Positions 10,612 to 22,266 of a stretch of 64,000 nt of DNA are shown here, one piece after another (within the stretch, counting starts at the first letter, position 1; every line of letters starts with the position of its first letter). The position numbers were made by a program, and so were the translations under genes. The notes under the pieces were generated by a model. That model saw only the letters and a list, made by a program, of their open reading frames with translations, made no database searches and had not been told where the DNA came from. The stretch is from Omphiscola glabra (Eukaryota > Mollusca > Gastropoda > Lymnaeidae). Location of the stretch: positions 4,673,012 through 4,737,011 of the forward strand of contig OZ024809.1 of assembly GCA_964017045.1 (NCBI GenBank), read 5' to 3'.

Positions 10612-12312
10612 CTTTCGAGATCGTATGGTTGCCAAAATAAGTGAAATTAGGAAAGTTTTGCCTGTGCCTCCGGGAGCATCTAGGAAATACAATCCACCTT
10701 TTTGACTTCCAATTGCATTCATAATTATGTCATACACTAAGCGTTGCTCTGGAACCAGTTTCGGATGATTCATTTGAACAAATGTACCCAATTCGTCGAT
10801 ATCAAAGTGTGTTTCTCGATGCAAATCTCGATGGAATAGGTTGTTTTCAGATCGATTCGGAGCAGTCATTCCCAAATCTACCAGTGTTTTGTTAGCGATT
10901 GCCAAACACATGTCCTCAATCGAAATCAATGCCTCATTATACACGTTTGATGTAAATTGAATATCCGGATTTTGTTTCTTTGCACGCAAACGGTGTAGAA
11001 TGTCTTCACTCATGTAGTCTTTGTATTTCTCCCAAAGATCTTTTGGATTGGATGGGAAGCATGTTGTCAATATGATTGAAAACAAAGTGCGTATTTGCTG
11101 TGGTTGAGCAATATTTGATGCATCAGAAAGCGAAGTGTCCCAATGAGCATCGTTTTCCAGAAGTTTTAATTCTTGGCAAGCTTCACGATAAGTGGCACAT
11201 ACTTGACCGTTTACTGTTCTCAATTCTTGGAATGATGTCGGTCCACGTACGTTGATTAACAGTAATCGCAAGTAAAAGCATTCTGCATTGTTTGGGTGAA
11301 CAGTGTACAGACGGCCTAATGCGTCGGTTGAATATAAATTGGGGTGTTTTTCAAATGCTTTACCCTGTTTGCGACGTTGAAACCTTTTCGCTAAAGCATT
11401 CCATGTGTAATATGTTGGCACTTCAGAGTAAAGTAGCGACTTTGCAAAAATATCATTCCCGCACAATGAGAAAAATGCAGTTAACGTTGTTGGCGGAGGT
11501 GACAAAGCTCTTGCACGTGCATTTTCTAATGTAAAGTACACGCGCTGTCCATTTTCAAGGTGCACTGCCAAATGAACAACTGTTGGATGGCGTTCATGGA
11601 TTGGAAATGATAAAATGCGCCATATTGCTTCATTGCTACTAATGTAGCGTACAAGTTGATATTGGTAGACGTCATCGAGTGATCGTGTTGTTTTTTCCAA
11701 TCCAAAAATTGCCATATCGCTTCCTTTGTTAACATATTTGCAAATGTACTTGATCGATTTCACCGAATTGCAATACTCGACATTGATGTGTGCTTTGAAC
11801 GTTTTCGAGAGTAACGGTGAATAAGGTACAACCCAACGATTATCAACTTCAACATCATTGTTTCGTACTTTTAAAGTGATTGATTTGCCACCATCTTCAG
11901 TTGATCGTCGACGATATAGTGGATATCCGTTATTGCCAGTGACAGTCTCAGCAATTAAATCTCTTGGGTATCGTTTCGTACATTTCCCATCAGACATGCA
12001 TGGAGAATTTTTGTTGAGTAAGCCACATGGACCGTGAATCATGTTTTTGGTGACGATTTCTAATAAGTATTGATCAATGTCGCCATCAGGTATTTCTGCA
12101 GAAATGACTTTATCAATTTGATCTGCTTGGACTTTTTCGATCAACCAAATTAAAATGTGTGCATGTGGCAATCCTCTTTTTTGCCATTTAACGGAATACA
12201 TCCAACAGCGTGTCTCTCCAAAAACATGATGCTTGACAATAAAATCGATTAAAGATTTCAATTTTTGTTTGAACACACGGGCAGCAATATCGTGACGATC
12301 TGATGGTGATTG
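10579..12312 (-). pseudogene. Helitron Rep (HUH) and helicase start, duplicate copy B
   Basis: This minus-strand stretch is in the same frame as the N-terminal piece 12313-13974 and is separated from it only by one TGA. It repeats the Rep domain (GLPHAHILIWL, IKYICKYVNKGSD) and the Walker A motif APGGTGKT. It then runs into the duplication junction, where the frame is wrong and stops at 10579-10581 (ending IPRNTIHID). The sense region is uninterrupted otherwise. Because copy A carries the same domains, the element holds two HUH domains and two Walker A motifs. Confidence 0.9.
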
Positions 12313-12704
12313 TCAAGTTAACAACAGTTCTTGTATTTCATCCCACTTAGGGTTGCAGGTAATAAAAAAATCTGGGCGGCCATATGCACGAACATATGAC
12401 ATTGCATCTTGTGCGTATTCATGCATGTGACGTGGACTCCCAGTAAATGTGGCCGGCAGTATAACCATTTTCCCTAATTCATTTGGATTCACATTGCCAT
12501 CATTCACAACTGCATCACGTAAATGAATGTACTCTTCGGAACGCAACTTGCTTTGATTTAATCGAATGTAGAGGAGTCGTTCGGTTTCGATTTTTGCATA
12601 CATATCAACAATGTATTGATGGAACAATTGTCGACATTTCAAGATATGATTTTCGGCACTCTCACGAATCATCAATCGATATGAATAGTATTTCTTGGAA
12701 CTGA
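10612..12704 (-). repeat. copy B of the 2.1 kb internal tandem duplication
   Basis: Partner of 8513-10611. The nonsense substitution at 12313-12315 (GGA to TGA on the coding strand) is present only in this copy, so it arose after the duplication or was excluded from copy A. Confidence 0.95.
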
Positions 12705-13974
12705 CTTTCTTATTCGATTCCTCATCTGTTTGTGGATTTCTCAATTTGATGTTGAAATGATATCCATCTTCTCCTTGCCAAAATAAAATTGGATATTGCA
12801 ATGCGTCGTATGAGCGATGAGTTTCTGAGACTCGCTGAACATCACCATTTCTGCGATGAAGAATTATATCACGTGAGTTAAATTCTTCGCCCACTATAAC
12901 GATCGCAACTTCATCAATTGTTGGTGCGTTGTATTGTCTTTCGTGTTGGCCGGCAGGTGTTTTGTCTGCTCTAACTACAACTGAGTAATCATCTGTCGGC
13001 ATTTGTTCAAGTGAATTTCTAAACAATTGAACTAATTCGTTGTGTTGCAAAAATAGAGATTGCAATACAGCTACAATTTCTCTCTTAGTGCCCATATTGA
13101 TATGACAACGTTGATCGATTTGTTCATCAGTATTCCCCATAAAATAAATTTGAAGACATTTGTGATCTGTGTCTGGCAGTGGTAGTAGTGATCCTGCACG
13201 ATGATAAATTTGCCCTTGCACTTTAAATGTTGGCATGTAATTCTCGCGCACGATATTTGTTGCACCGAACGATGTCATTTGGAAACATGAATTGTACTTG
13301 CGTATGTTTGCCAAGAAATGTTTCGATTGGCTTGTTTCACCTGATACCAAGGTTGATAATGGTTCTGGTGGTGAATGTAATTCTTGCAATTTCATTTTCC
13401 CACCCGCGCAGCAAATTCCCGCAGTTTCATTCTTAAATTTGAGGGCACTGCAATACACGCATAATGTATCCATTTTTCCAATAACCACGCTTGGATGAAG
13501 ACTGTAATCATAATTAGCATTGTAATGGAATGCACTAAGATTTAATTCAACGTGCAGTGTTCGTCTGGTTCGAGCATTGCGTACTCGGGCGGTTGCCAGT
13601 CTTGCTTCACGTTGCTCGACTGTTTCAGATGAACGGGTTTGAGCGTTGCGTACTCGAACTGTTTCCAGTCTTGCTTCCCGCTGCTCCACTGTGTCAAAGG
13701 TACGGGCTTGAGCATTGCATATTCGAGCGGTTACCAGTCTTGCTTCACGTTGCTCGACTGTTTCAGATGAACGGGTTTGAGCTTTGCGTACTCGAACTGT
13801 TTCCAGTCTTGCTTCCCGTTGCTTCACTGTGTCAAATGTACGGGCTTGAGCATTGCATACTCGAGCGGTTTCCAGTCGTGCTTCTCGTTGCTCGACTGTT
13901 TCCGATGCTCGTGATGACCTTTTCTTTCGCGCTTGAGGTGTGGAAAAACCAATAGCTTTTCGTTTGGGTGGCAT
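12313..13974 (-). pseudogene. Helitron Rep/helicase, N-terminal part ending at a nonsense codon
   Basis: The ATG at 13974 begins MPPKRKAIGFSTPQARKK, a typical start for animal Helitron proteins. Residues ~20-135 are five tandem 23-residue units built on ETVEQREARLETARVRNAQ, highly charged and probably helical. Next come a Cys-containing segment (LCVYCSALKF..GICCAGGK), which may bind zinc, and the Helitron-like N-terminal domain (YQ..LFWQGEDGYHF, SYRLMIRES). The frame stops with TGA at 12313-12315, just before the HUH region, and continues open in the same frame afterwards. A single substitution thus separates the N-terminus from Rep. Confidence 0.9.
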
Positions 13975-14559
13975 CAGTGATGTGACAGCAAAAGTATTGC
14001 TTTGTGACGAATATTACAAATGCATGTGATATCTGTTATTATATTTCGATAGACAATGCTAATTTCACATTTAACACCACTTGTTACCTCAAACACAAAA
14101 TGAAATATCGCTGTTTGTATTTGATTCAATTAATTAACGATATTTTTAATGGTAATAGTTTTCATATGTTAGGAAGTACAATGAATTGTTGGCAGTACAT
14201 TTCCAGTTGTATAAGGGTCACATTACTTTATAAATCATAAATTCCAGCGTTAAAATCTAGATGTTATTATAGTTCAATACCTTCGTTGTCTATTGGGTAA
14301 TTTAAAAACTTAAGAAACCATCGATTCATGTCAAATGTCTTTCATAAAACAAAACAACTGCGAATTTCTCAAACTCTATTATAGAATTACTTTATCATTG
14401 CTGTTCAAAACCATAACACGTTTACAACGTCCTATCCTATTCTAAAATACGTCACAAAATTCAAGCTTATTTATAAAAACAACAAAAATACTCTCTACAC
14501 TAAACATGCAACAATGTGTTTTTTCATGCTCTTACTACAAATTGCTGTCTGTTGGCATT
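13975..14559 (-). other. 5' leader region of Helitron 1
   Basis: This is non-coding sequence between the satellite-like array and the RepHel start. Part of it (14360-14559) matches 5040-5260 of Helitron 2, and the remainder holds weak remnants of array units (for example near 14095 and 14140). It probably contains the promoter for RepHel; no clear TATA box can be singled out. Confidence 0.5.
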
Positions 14560-17198
14560 TGTTCAAGGGTGGTTGTTTTGACGGCTCTGTTTGAAATTAT
14601 ATTGATAAAGCTCATTTAAGAAAACAAAACGAATTTAAGGCCCCCGGCCCAAACAAAATATTGTAAAATGGTTGCATTAATTCAGAAACCTACTTATTAT
14701 GTAACACATAAACTGAAATGTCGTTATTTGTATTTGATTCAATTTCATCCACCCATGAAATAGCTCTGTTTTAAATTATATTTTTATAGTTAAATTAAGA
14801 AGAAATGGAATTAGGGGTCCCTGACCCCAAACGGAATATTGTGAAATGGTTGTAATAAATTAGAAACATTTGCGGGCGTGTGCAAAACATCTTACTAAAG
14901 TTTTATCGCATTCAGATGAATGGTATAAGAGCGCATACAAAAATTATTTTTTAGAAAACACTTATAAGTAAAAAAATATTTGGGGCCAACGGCAAAAAAC
15001 GGAATATTTTAAAAGTGTTGTAAGGGATAAGTAAAATGCGCAAGCTTATGGACAACCTTTCAGAAAAGTTTTGTTGCAATCACATGAATGGTGTAGGAGC
15101 GCATACGGTTTGAAATTATATTTATATAGTTCCTATAAAAAAAAACGAACATGGGGCCCCTGGCTCAAAACGGAATATTTTAAAACGGTTGTAATAATTT
15201 AAAATACTTTGTGGGCATGCTCGCAACATCTCGTCAAAGTTTTAGCGTATTCGAATAAATGGTGTAGGGGCGCAGACGAAATCTATTGTTTACAAAGCTC
15301 ATATAAGAAAAAAAAACGATTTTGGGGCCAACGGCCAAAACAAAATATTTTAAAAGTGTTATAATGAACCAGTAAAATGCGCGAGCTTATGGAATACAAC
15401 ACTTCAATGTTTTGTCGCAATCGCATGAATGGTGTAGGAGCGCATACGGTTTGAAACTATATTTATATAGCTCATATTAGAAAAAACGAACATGGGGCCC
15501 CTGGCTCAAAACGGAATATTTTAAAACGGTTATAATTATTTCCAAACCTTTGTGAGCGTGCTGTCAACATTTTACAAGAGATTTAGTGCATTCAGACGAA
15601 TGGTGTAGCAGCGCAGACGAAAATATTTTTTACAAAGCTCGTATAAGAAAAAAAACGAATGAAGGGCCAACGGCCGAAAACGAAATAATTGAAAAGTTTG
15701 TTAATGACGCAGTTAAATGCCCAGGTAGGTGGCCAACAAATCAACAAAATTTTGTTGCAATCGCACGAATGGTGTAGGAGCTCATACGATTTGAAATTAT
15801 ATTTATATAGCTCATATAATAAAAAAACGAACATGGGGATCTTGGCTCAAAACGGAATATTTTAAAACGGTTGTAATAATTTAGAAACCTTTGTGGGCAT
15901 GCTCGCAACATCTCTTCAAAGTTTTAGCGTATTCGAATAAATGGTGTAGGAGCGCAGACGAAATCTATTGTTTACAAAGCTCATATAAGGAAAAAAAACG
16001 ATTTTGGGGCCAATGGCCAAAACGAAATATTTTAAAAGGGTTATAATGAATCAGTAAAATGCGCAAACTTGTGGAATACAATTCTCCAATGTTTTGTCGC
16101 AATCGCATGAATGGTGTAGGAGCGCGTACAGTTTGAAACTATATTTATATAGCTCATATAAGAAGAAACGAACACGGGGCCCCTGGCTCAAATCGGAATA
16201 TTTTAAAACGGTTATAATTATTTCCAAACCTTTGTGGGCGTGCTCGTAACATTTTACCCAACATTTAGCGCATTCAGACGAATGGTGTAGGAGCGCAGAC
16301 GGAAATATTTTTTACAAAGCTCGTATTAGAAAAAAAACGAATAAAGGGCCAACGGCCGAAAACGAAATAATTGAAAAGATTTTTAATGACGCAGTTAAAT
16401 GCCCAGGTAGTTGGCCAGCAACTCACCAAAGTTTTGTTGCAATGGCATGAATGGTGTAGGAGCGCATACGGTTTGAAACTATATTTATATAGCTCATATA
16501 AGAAAAAACGAACATGGGGCCCCTGGCTCAAAACGGAATATTTTAAAATGGTTGTAATAATTTAGAAACCTTTGTGGGCATGCTCGCAACATCTCGTCAA
16601 AGTTTTAGCGTATTCGAATAAATGGTGTAGGAGCGCAGACGAAATATATTGTTTACAAAGCTCATATAAGAAAAAAAAAACGATTTTGGGGCCAACGGCC
16701 AAAACGAAATATTTTAAAAGTGTTATAATGACCCAGTAAAATGCGCGAGCTTGTGGAATACAACTCTCCAATGTTTTGTCGCAATCGCATGAATGGTGTA
16801 GGAGCGCATACGGTTTGAAACTATATTTATATAGCTCATATAAGAAAAAACGAACACGGGGCCCCTGGCTCAAAACGGAATATTTTAAAACGGTTATAAC
16901 TATTTCCAAACCTTTGTGGGCGTGCTTGTAACATTTTATTCAAGATTTAGCGCATTCAGACGAATGGTGTATGAGCGCAGACGGAAATATTTTTTTACAA
17001 AGCTCGTATAAGAAAAAAAACGAATGAATGGCTAACGGCCGAAAACAAAATAATTGAAAAGTTTTTTAATGTCGCAGTTAAATGCCCAGGTAGGTGGCCA
17101 ACAACTCACCAAAGTTTTGTTGCAATCGCATGAATGGTGTGGGAGCGCATATGAGACAAACAGACATACATACATACATTCATTTTTATATATATAGA
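14560..17198 (-). repeat. ~171 bp tandem array in the 5' part of Helitron 1
   Basis: About fifteen units are present. The landmark gaatggtgtaggagcgca recurs near 15090, 15260, 15431, 15602, 15770, 15944, 16114, 16286, 16453, 16626, 16797, 16967 and 17135, giving a spacing of 168-173 bp. Neighbouring units alternate between types with gggcccctggctc, ggggccaacggcc and gaagggccaacggcc boxes, so there is a higher-order pattern. All short frames here on either strand are repeat artefacts. Confidence 0.9.
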
Positions 17199-17976
17199 TA
17201 TTAAAAATTATTGTATGTATGTAAGTCCCTTATGCGCTCTTATAACTTTCATCCGATTGCGATACAACTTTTGTGAGTTTCGTCAGCACACCCGCAAATA
17301 TTTCTAAGTTAGTATAGCCGTTTAACATTATTCCTTTTTTTGCCAGGGGCCGTCAATTAATTTTTAGCTTATAATATCTATATAAATTTAATTTCCGTAT
17401 GCGTCCTTACACCATTCATCCAATTTCGATAAAACTTTGGTGAGTGTTGGGCGCTTGCCCTCAAAGGTTTCTGATTTAATACAACCACTTTACTATGTTC
17501 CGTTCGGGGCCCGAGGCCCTAAATTCGTGTCTTTAATATGAGCTATATAAATATAATTTCAAACAGAGCTAATGCATGGGTAGATGATATTTAAAATAAA
17601 TACAAATAGCGACATTTCAGTTTGTGTGTGACATAATTAGTATGATTCTGAATATAAAATTATCCATTTGGGGCATAGGTACTAAATTCGTTGTTTAAAA
17701 TTATGTGGGCTATATAAGTATAATTTCAAACAGAGCTATCGCATGAGTGGATAAATAGCTACAAAAGTGTGGTCCAACATTTTGAAAAGCCTTGCATCTC
17801 ACATGGACAGCTGTATGTTGCCTTCTCGTTGGAAAGCCTTCTGATTTATTCGTGTATGTACCAGACGGAAAAACAAAAAGACATTGTGTATTCAAAAGCT
17901 CTCCAAGAAACATAATTTAAACGCATATACTTTCTTTCTTGGAGTAGCATTGCAACGCATGCCGGGTACTCGCTAG
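17199..17976 (+). mobile_element. Helitron 3, short plus-strand derivative
   Basis: The plus strand ends ACGCATGCCGGGTACTCGCTAG at 17976, followed by T, with the same hairpin as Helitron 1. It begins in sequence similar to a Helitron 5' end (attgtatgtatgtaagtccc), but the terminal TC is not clear where it meets the 5' end of Helitron 1. Inside are about four ~170 bp array units (near 17240, 17405, 17560, 17740). A corrupted helicase tail also remains (17790-17930; HGQLYVAF, then KQKDIVYSKAL in a shifted frame). It is non-autonomous. Confidence 0.75.
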
Positions 17977-18559
17977 TTTGTAATAAAAAATAATATATTA
18001 TCCCCATCCCAACACCACATTTCACCGTTTTTGTTTGACACGCTTGCCAATTAGATTTGTGACACGTTTGTTTCACTTACAGTGAGTTGAGATTTTGCTA
18101 TCTGCGAGTTTGTGTTTTCCCACACCCACCCCTAGCACGCCCCTTTTTGTTTGTTTTTTACTATAACTGGCTTTCATATGAACTCGATTCAGTGAATTAG
18201 AGAACTGTTTTTGCAGTTCTCCTATGCCAAGAAACCATTTATGAGACTTCTCTCCCAGAAAATATAAGTCGGTCGATGGAGGACAGAGAGGACTTACCCA
18301 GACTTTTCGAAGAAATTTTGCATCGTGACATTTCGTGACTATTTAGAAACGTGTGCATGGTGTGTTTGCTGTGCTGATGTATCATTACCAAAACATTTAT
18401 TGACGTTTCCTTGGTGTACTTGAAATGGTGAGTATAAACTACGTTATTAAGTTTTTTTCAGGCATCTCAGTGCCCCCCCTTCCCTTGGAAAGTCAAGTGC
18501 CCCCTAGGGCTAAATGTGTACAACAGTATAACGATTATATATTTTTAATTTATAACTAC
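17977..18559. other. intergenic sequence without recognised gene
   Basis: Single-copy-looking DNA between the Helitron cluster and the inverted duplication. No domain, repeat or RNA gene was recognised. Confidence 0.45.
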
Positions 18560-19829
18560 TAAATTTTCAGTTTCAAACAGTTTTAAAAAGAATAGTATGC
18601 TGTGCCTTTAACAGTTAGTCGAATCTAAGAAATATCGCTACGCTCGATATATTGTATCTATACATTTAAGGCTAATCTTGTTAAAGGTGCACAGTTTTCG
18701 ATTATAAATCATGTACTGGCCACTACTGATTTTATGCCGAATCTTACATTTATTTTTTGCAACTTCAACAGTTTACAGATTTTAATAACAGTAACATTAC
18801 ATCAATATGAAGGTCTATATTTTCAAATTATGTTTCATCATTAAGCCATTACTTTTGAAGTAGCGATATTTGTTTATTAGAAATCGTTTGATAGCATTAT
18901 GCCTAAAAAAACGTTAGTTATTAGAATAATTTAAAATGTAATCGATTCCAATTATTTTGAGTTAGATCAAATGAGACCTTTTTAAAAATGTGATACTTTT
19001 TTTTTAAATAACGAGTGCATACAAATAGTGCACGTTTAATCAATTATTATTAAATCGAAAGAGCGTGTGTTTTCTTTAAATGTGCTACTTCTGTAACAAA
19101 TTTTACTGAGGTTTAAACAAAATTGCCTATATTTATTAAATTCCCAACTGCTTTTGTCTTTTTAATATCTGAATAATAAATTAAATGCCTCACCTATTTG
19201 AACGGATGTTTTTTAAGAATATATTTTTTCTAGATAAGAAAAAATTTTTTTTGTGAACTAGCATTTCAATAATCATGCCAATTCCATTTTGTTTTGTTGG
19301 TACTTGCTTTAGAAAAAAATTCACATTCTCAATTGTTCAATTTAAAATGAATTTTGCAGATTTAAAAATTGTTATATCTAAGATGCAATTTGTACTTCAT
19401 CTGAAAATGTTATAGTAATTTGAAATCCAAATAAACATTTAAATCAAGTAAATTTTGGAAAATGTATACTTTATTTTTATACGAATTCCATCAGATAAAA
19501 TCACACATTTATTAATATATTATTTTATTTTGTAAACAACTCATGTCTTCTTCACATATAAAATCCGTTCACATGCGATTTATAAAAATGACCCACTTTT
19601 ACCATCCATAAAAATGTAAAGACCTTTCTACTTAACTGTTTTTTCTTTTGCTTTTTGACTTTGGTAAAACTTTGAAATATTTAGAAAAGGTAATTATTAT
19701 AAGTGAGCTTTTTTTCATTTTCGTTCAACGTTTAAAAGGATGTTAGCGGTGCTATTTTTTTTTAATGAAAATCCATTTTTTTTAAAATTCATCCATTAAC
19801 TTTGTAGTTTACCCCCAAAAAGTGTACAA

Positions 19830-20415
19830 TTTTTGCTGACACGTTCGCCTACTATATGGAAGATGCCCTGAACCCTTTGATTCAAATAGAGTTGATTCTT
19901 TTTCAGTGCTATTCTGAACTCAAGACTAATTTCAGGGAGTTCAATGGCAAAACAGACAAGCTTGCACAATTTATGAGAGAATTGCCCTCCACATTCCTTG
20001 AGATGTCCAGTTTAATCTAGCTAATCATTCGCTTTTCTGTGAGTACCTATTAGTGTGAAAAGCTCTTTTCGACTATGACATTTAACAATTTAAGTTAAGA
20101 GCCAAACTTATTGATGAGCATTTTCAAGATATACTGAGGGTCTCAGTTGCTTCCTAACTCATGCCAATGTTGCTCAGCCGTGTAAGAAGAAGCGGTACCA
20201 GGTCTCTGTCGACAAGGAGTAGGAGGAAGAAAGTGAAGCCTAGTTCTTGAGAACCCTTAATAATTTTATGTGTTATTAATAAAGGTTGTGCAGATTGTAA
20301 CAGTTGTACATTTTTGAATTTGTAATCGCTTTTATGTGGGATAGTTGATGCGGCCATGTGTCACTCAGACACTAACTCTTGCGTCCCCAGGATAAATTGA
20401 GTTTGAGACCCCCTG
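19830..20415 (+). pseudogene. hAT transposase C-terminal remnant, left arm
   Basis: The plus strand gives broken pieces such as PLIQIELI, SELKTNFREFNGKTDKLAQF and MRELPSTFLEMS, then EEAVPGL. These resemble the C-terminal half of hAT transposases of the GTF2IRD2/ZBED type, but stops and frameshifts interrupt every frame. The block ends with the inverted hAT-type terminus gagtttgagaccccctg at 20415, followed by ctctaact, the same flanking octamer (inverted) as in the right arm. It is dead debris that predates the inverted duplication. Confidence 0.65.
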
Positions 20416-22266
20416 CTCTAACTGTACGCAACAACATCTTCTTCCAATAATCTTCCCTGAATAACCCTAGATGTTAGTGCAATGGTTCTCAAAGGATGGA
20501 CTCGAGTTAATTATTGATTCTCCTTTAGTAAAATGAGCAATAATTTTAAAATTTGGAAACAAAGTGGACCAAAGTTTTACTCACAACTCCAATATTATTA
20601 TGGGTATTCCCGTCGTTAGCTGTCAGTTTTAATTCACAGAACAAGATTGTAAGTTGATTTATTTTGTTTTTTCTTTCATTTAATTTTATGATGAGAAAAA
20701 TTAGTGCAAAAATAAATTAAAATATGTTTTACTTGTATAATGTAAGATTCAATAAATTGTTTTAGAAAGTATTGCTTAAAGCAGTGGATTATTGTTACTA
20801 AAATTACACGTATGCGATGATAGGTCAGTGGAGTTATGTTTGAAACGATCTGGTCCCAAGTTCATTAATTTAAAAACTTGTTGGATTCTATTAATAAAAG
20901 TTGAAGATAGTTAAAATATATTTTGCTAAAACAATGTAAGATTTTGAATCGCCTTATTAAAATAATGATAATCCGTTTCTGTGAAAGTTTAGTAGAGGAT
21001 TTTTTTAAAGAAACTATTTCATTTTCTTTTCAGAAAGCTTTTTTGTTTTATTTACTTCTTTAAATTAACTTCACTTTTGTTTGTGGCTGGCTAAGCCTTC
21101 GGACGGCTAATTGACACACTTCCCGTCAACATATCGAGCTGAAACTCAACATATAGACTCGTTGCCGATTGCAAAACATTATTTTAAATTGTCAGCCCCA
21201 ACCCCATCCCAACCCTTAAAAAAAATCCGTTTTCCAGTTTTTCAAGGAGAAAATGAAAGATATATTTGTCAATGATGACTCGGATTTCTTGAAACAAACT
21301 GCCCGATAACTAAGCTAAATATTATTTTTTTAATATCAATAGTTTGTTTGGTGCAGAATATATATTTTTGTTTTTCTGAAAGTGTTGGTGAAATTCATAA
21401 GCAGTGCATAAGCTGGTGGATTTGTAAAATATTGATATAGTTCAGAGGCGTGAAAAGTTCTATGGTTGGGGGCCTTGGGAGGGGTGAGCACTTATGGGGA
21501 TTCTTATAAAGTGCGTTACTTGAATGCATGTTTTGTCAAATTTTCAGCTTAATCCCCATTGCTCAAATTGCATATTATAAAGGATTTATAGGAAAGACTG
21601 TGTTTTTAGGGATTTCTTTAAATAAATCATTTATACTTTACTTTGCTTTTCTTTGTGGCTAGCTGGGTTGCTTTGGATTACTAATTGACACACTTCTCGT
21701 TAACCGACCGAGCAGGAACTTGACAAATAGATTTATTATCGATGATAACTCATTCTTTTAAATTTTCCGTCCACACCTCCCCCCAGCCCCAAGACTTTCG
21801 TTTTTCCGGTTTTGCAAGGGGAAGATAACATGAAGTTCCGATAACTGTGCTAAAAGAGATTCTTAAAAATAATCGCAAGTGTAAATATTTTCTTTGTTTT
21901 TTCTGAAAAAGTTTGATAAGATACATTTTCAGGCACATCCCTTTTTTCTCAATATTATATCTTTTAAAGTATTCATTCGAAAAAGTATGTCTTTTGGGTT
22001 GTTTAATTTAGTTTTGAAGTTGTTGTTAACTTGTTCTGGTGCATGGTTTTATTTATAGTTATTTTATAAATGAGTATCTTTAAAGAAATAAATTGATAAT
22101 TTATTTTAAAAAAAGGTAATCACGTACATTTCTTCATTAGGAATATTGTTTATATTTGTCTTAAAGTAAATACATTAATGAAAGTTCTTCATATAATGCA
22201 ATTTTATACATTATTTTTATTAAATATTCAGGAAAAAATTAATTGAATTCACATCAAAATCCCATC

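Larger units (their letters stand above)
7225..17198 (-). mobile_element. Helitron 1, long element encoding Rep/helicase (inactivated)
   Basis: This nearly 10 kb element starts with TCTATATATATAAAAATG at 17198 (minus strand, preceded by A) and ends ATGCCGGGTACTCGCTAG at 7225 (followed by T), with a 5 bp-stem hairpin just before the end. That matches Helitron structure: TC start, CTRR end, A/T insertion site and no terminal inverted repeats. From 5' to 3' it holds a ~171 bp repeat array (14560-17198), a short leader (13975-14559), the Rep/helicase frame (13974 down to 7258) and about 33 bp of tail. The frame is broken by a nonsense codon (12313-12315), a 2.1 kb internal duplication and a one-base frameshift (8305-8311). 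It is therefore probably not autonomous now, but the lesions are few and the code is otherwise well preserved, so it was active recently. Confidence 0.9.
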
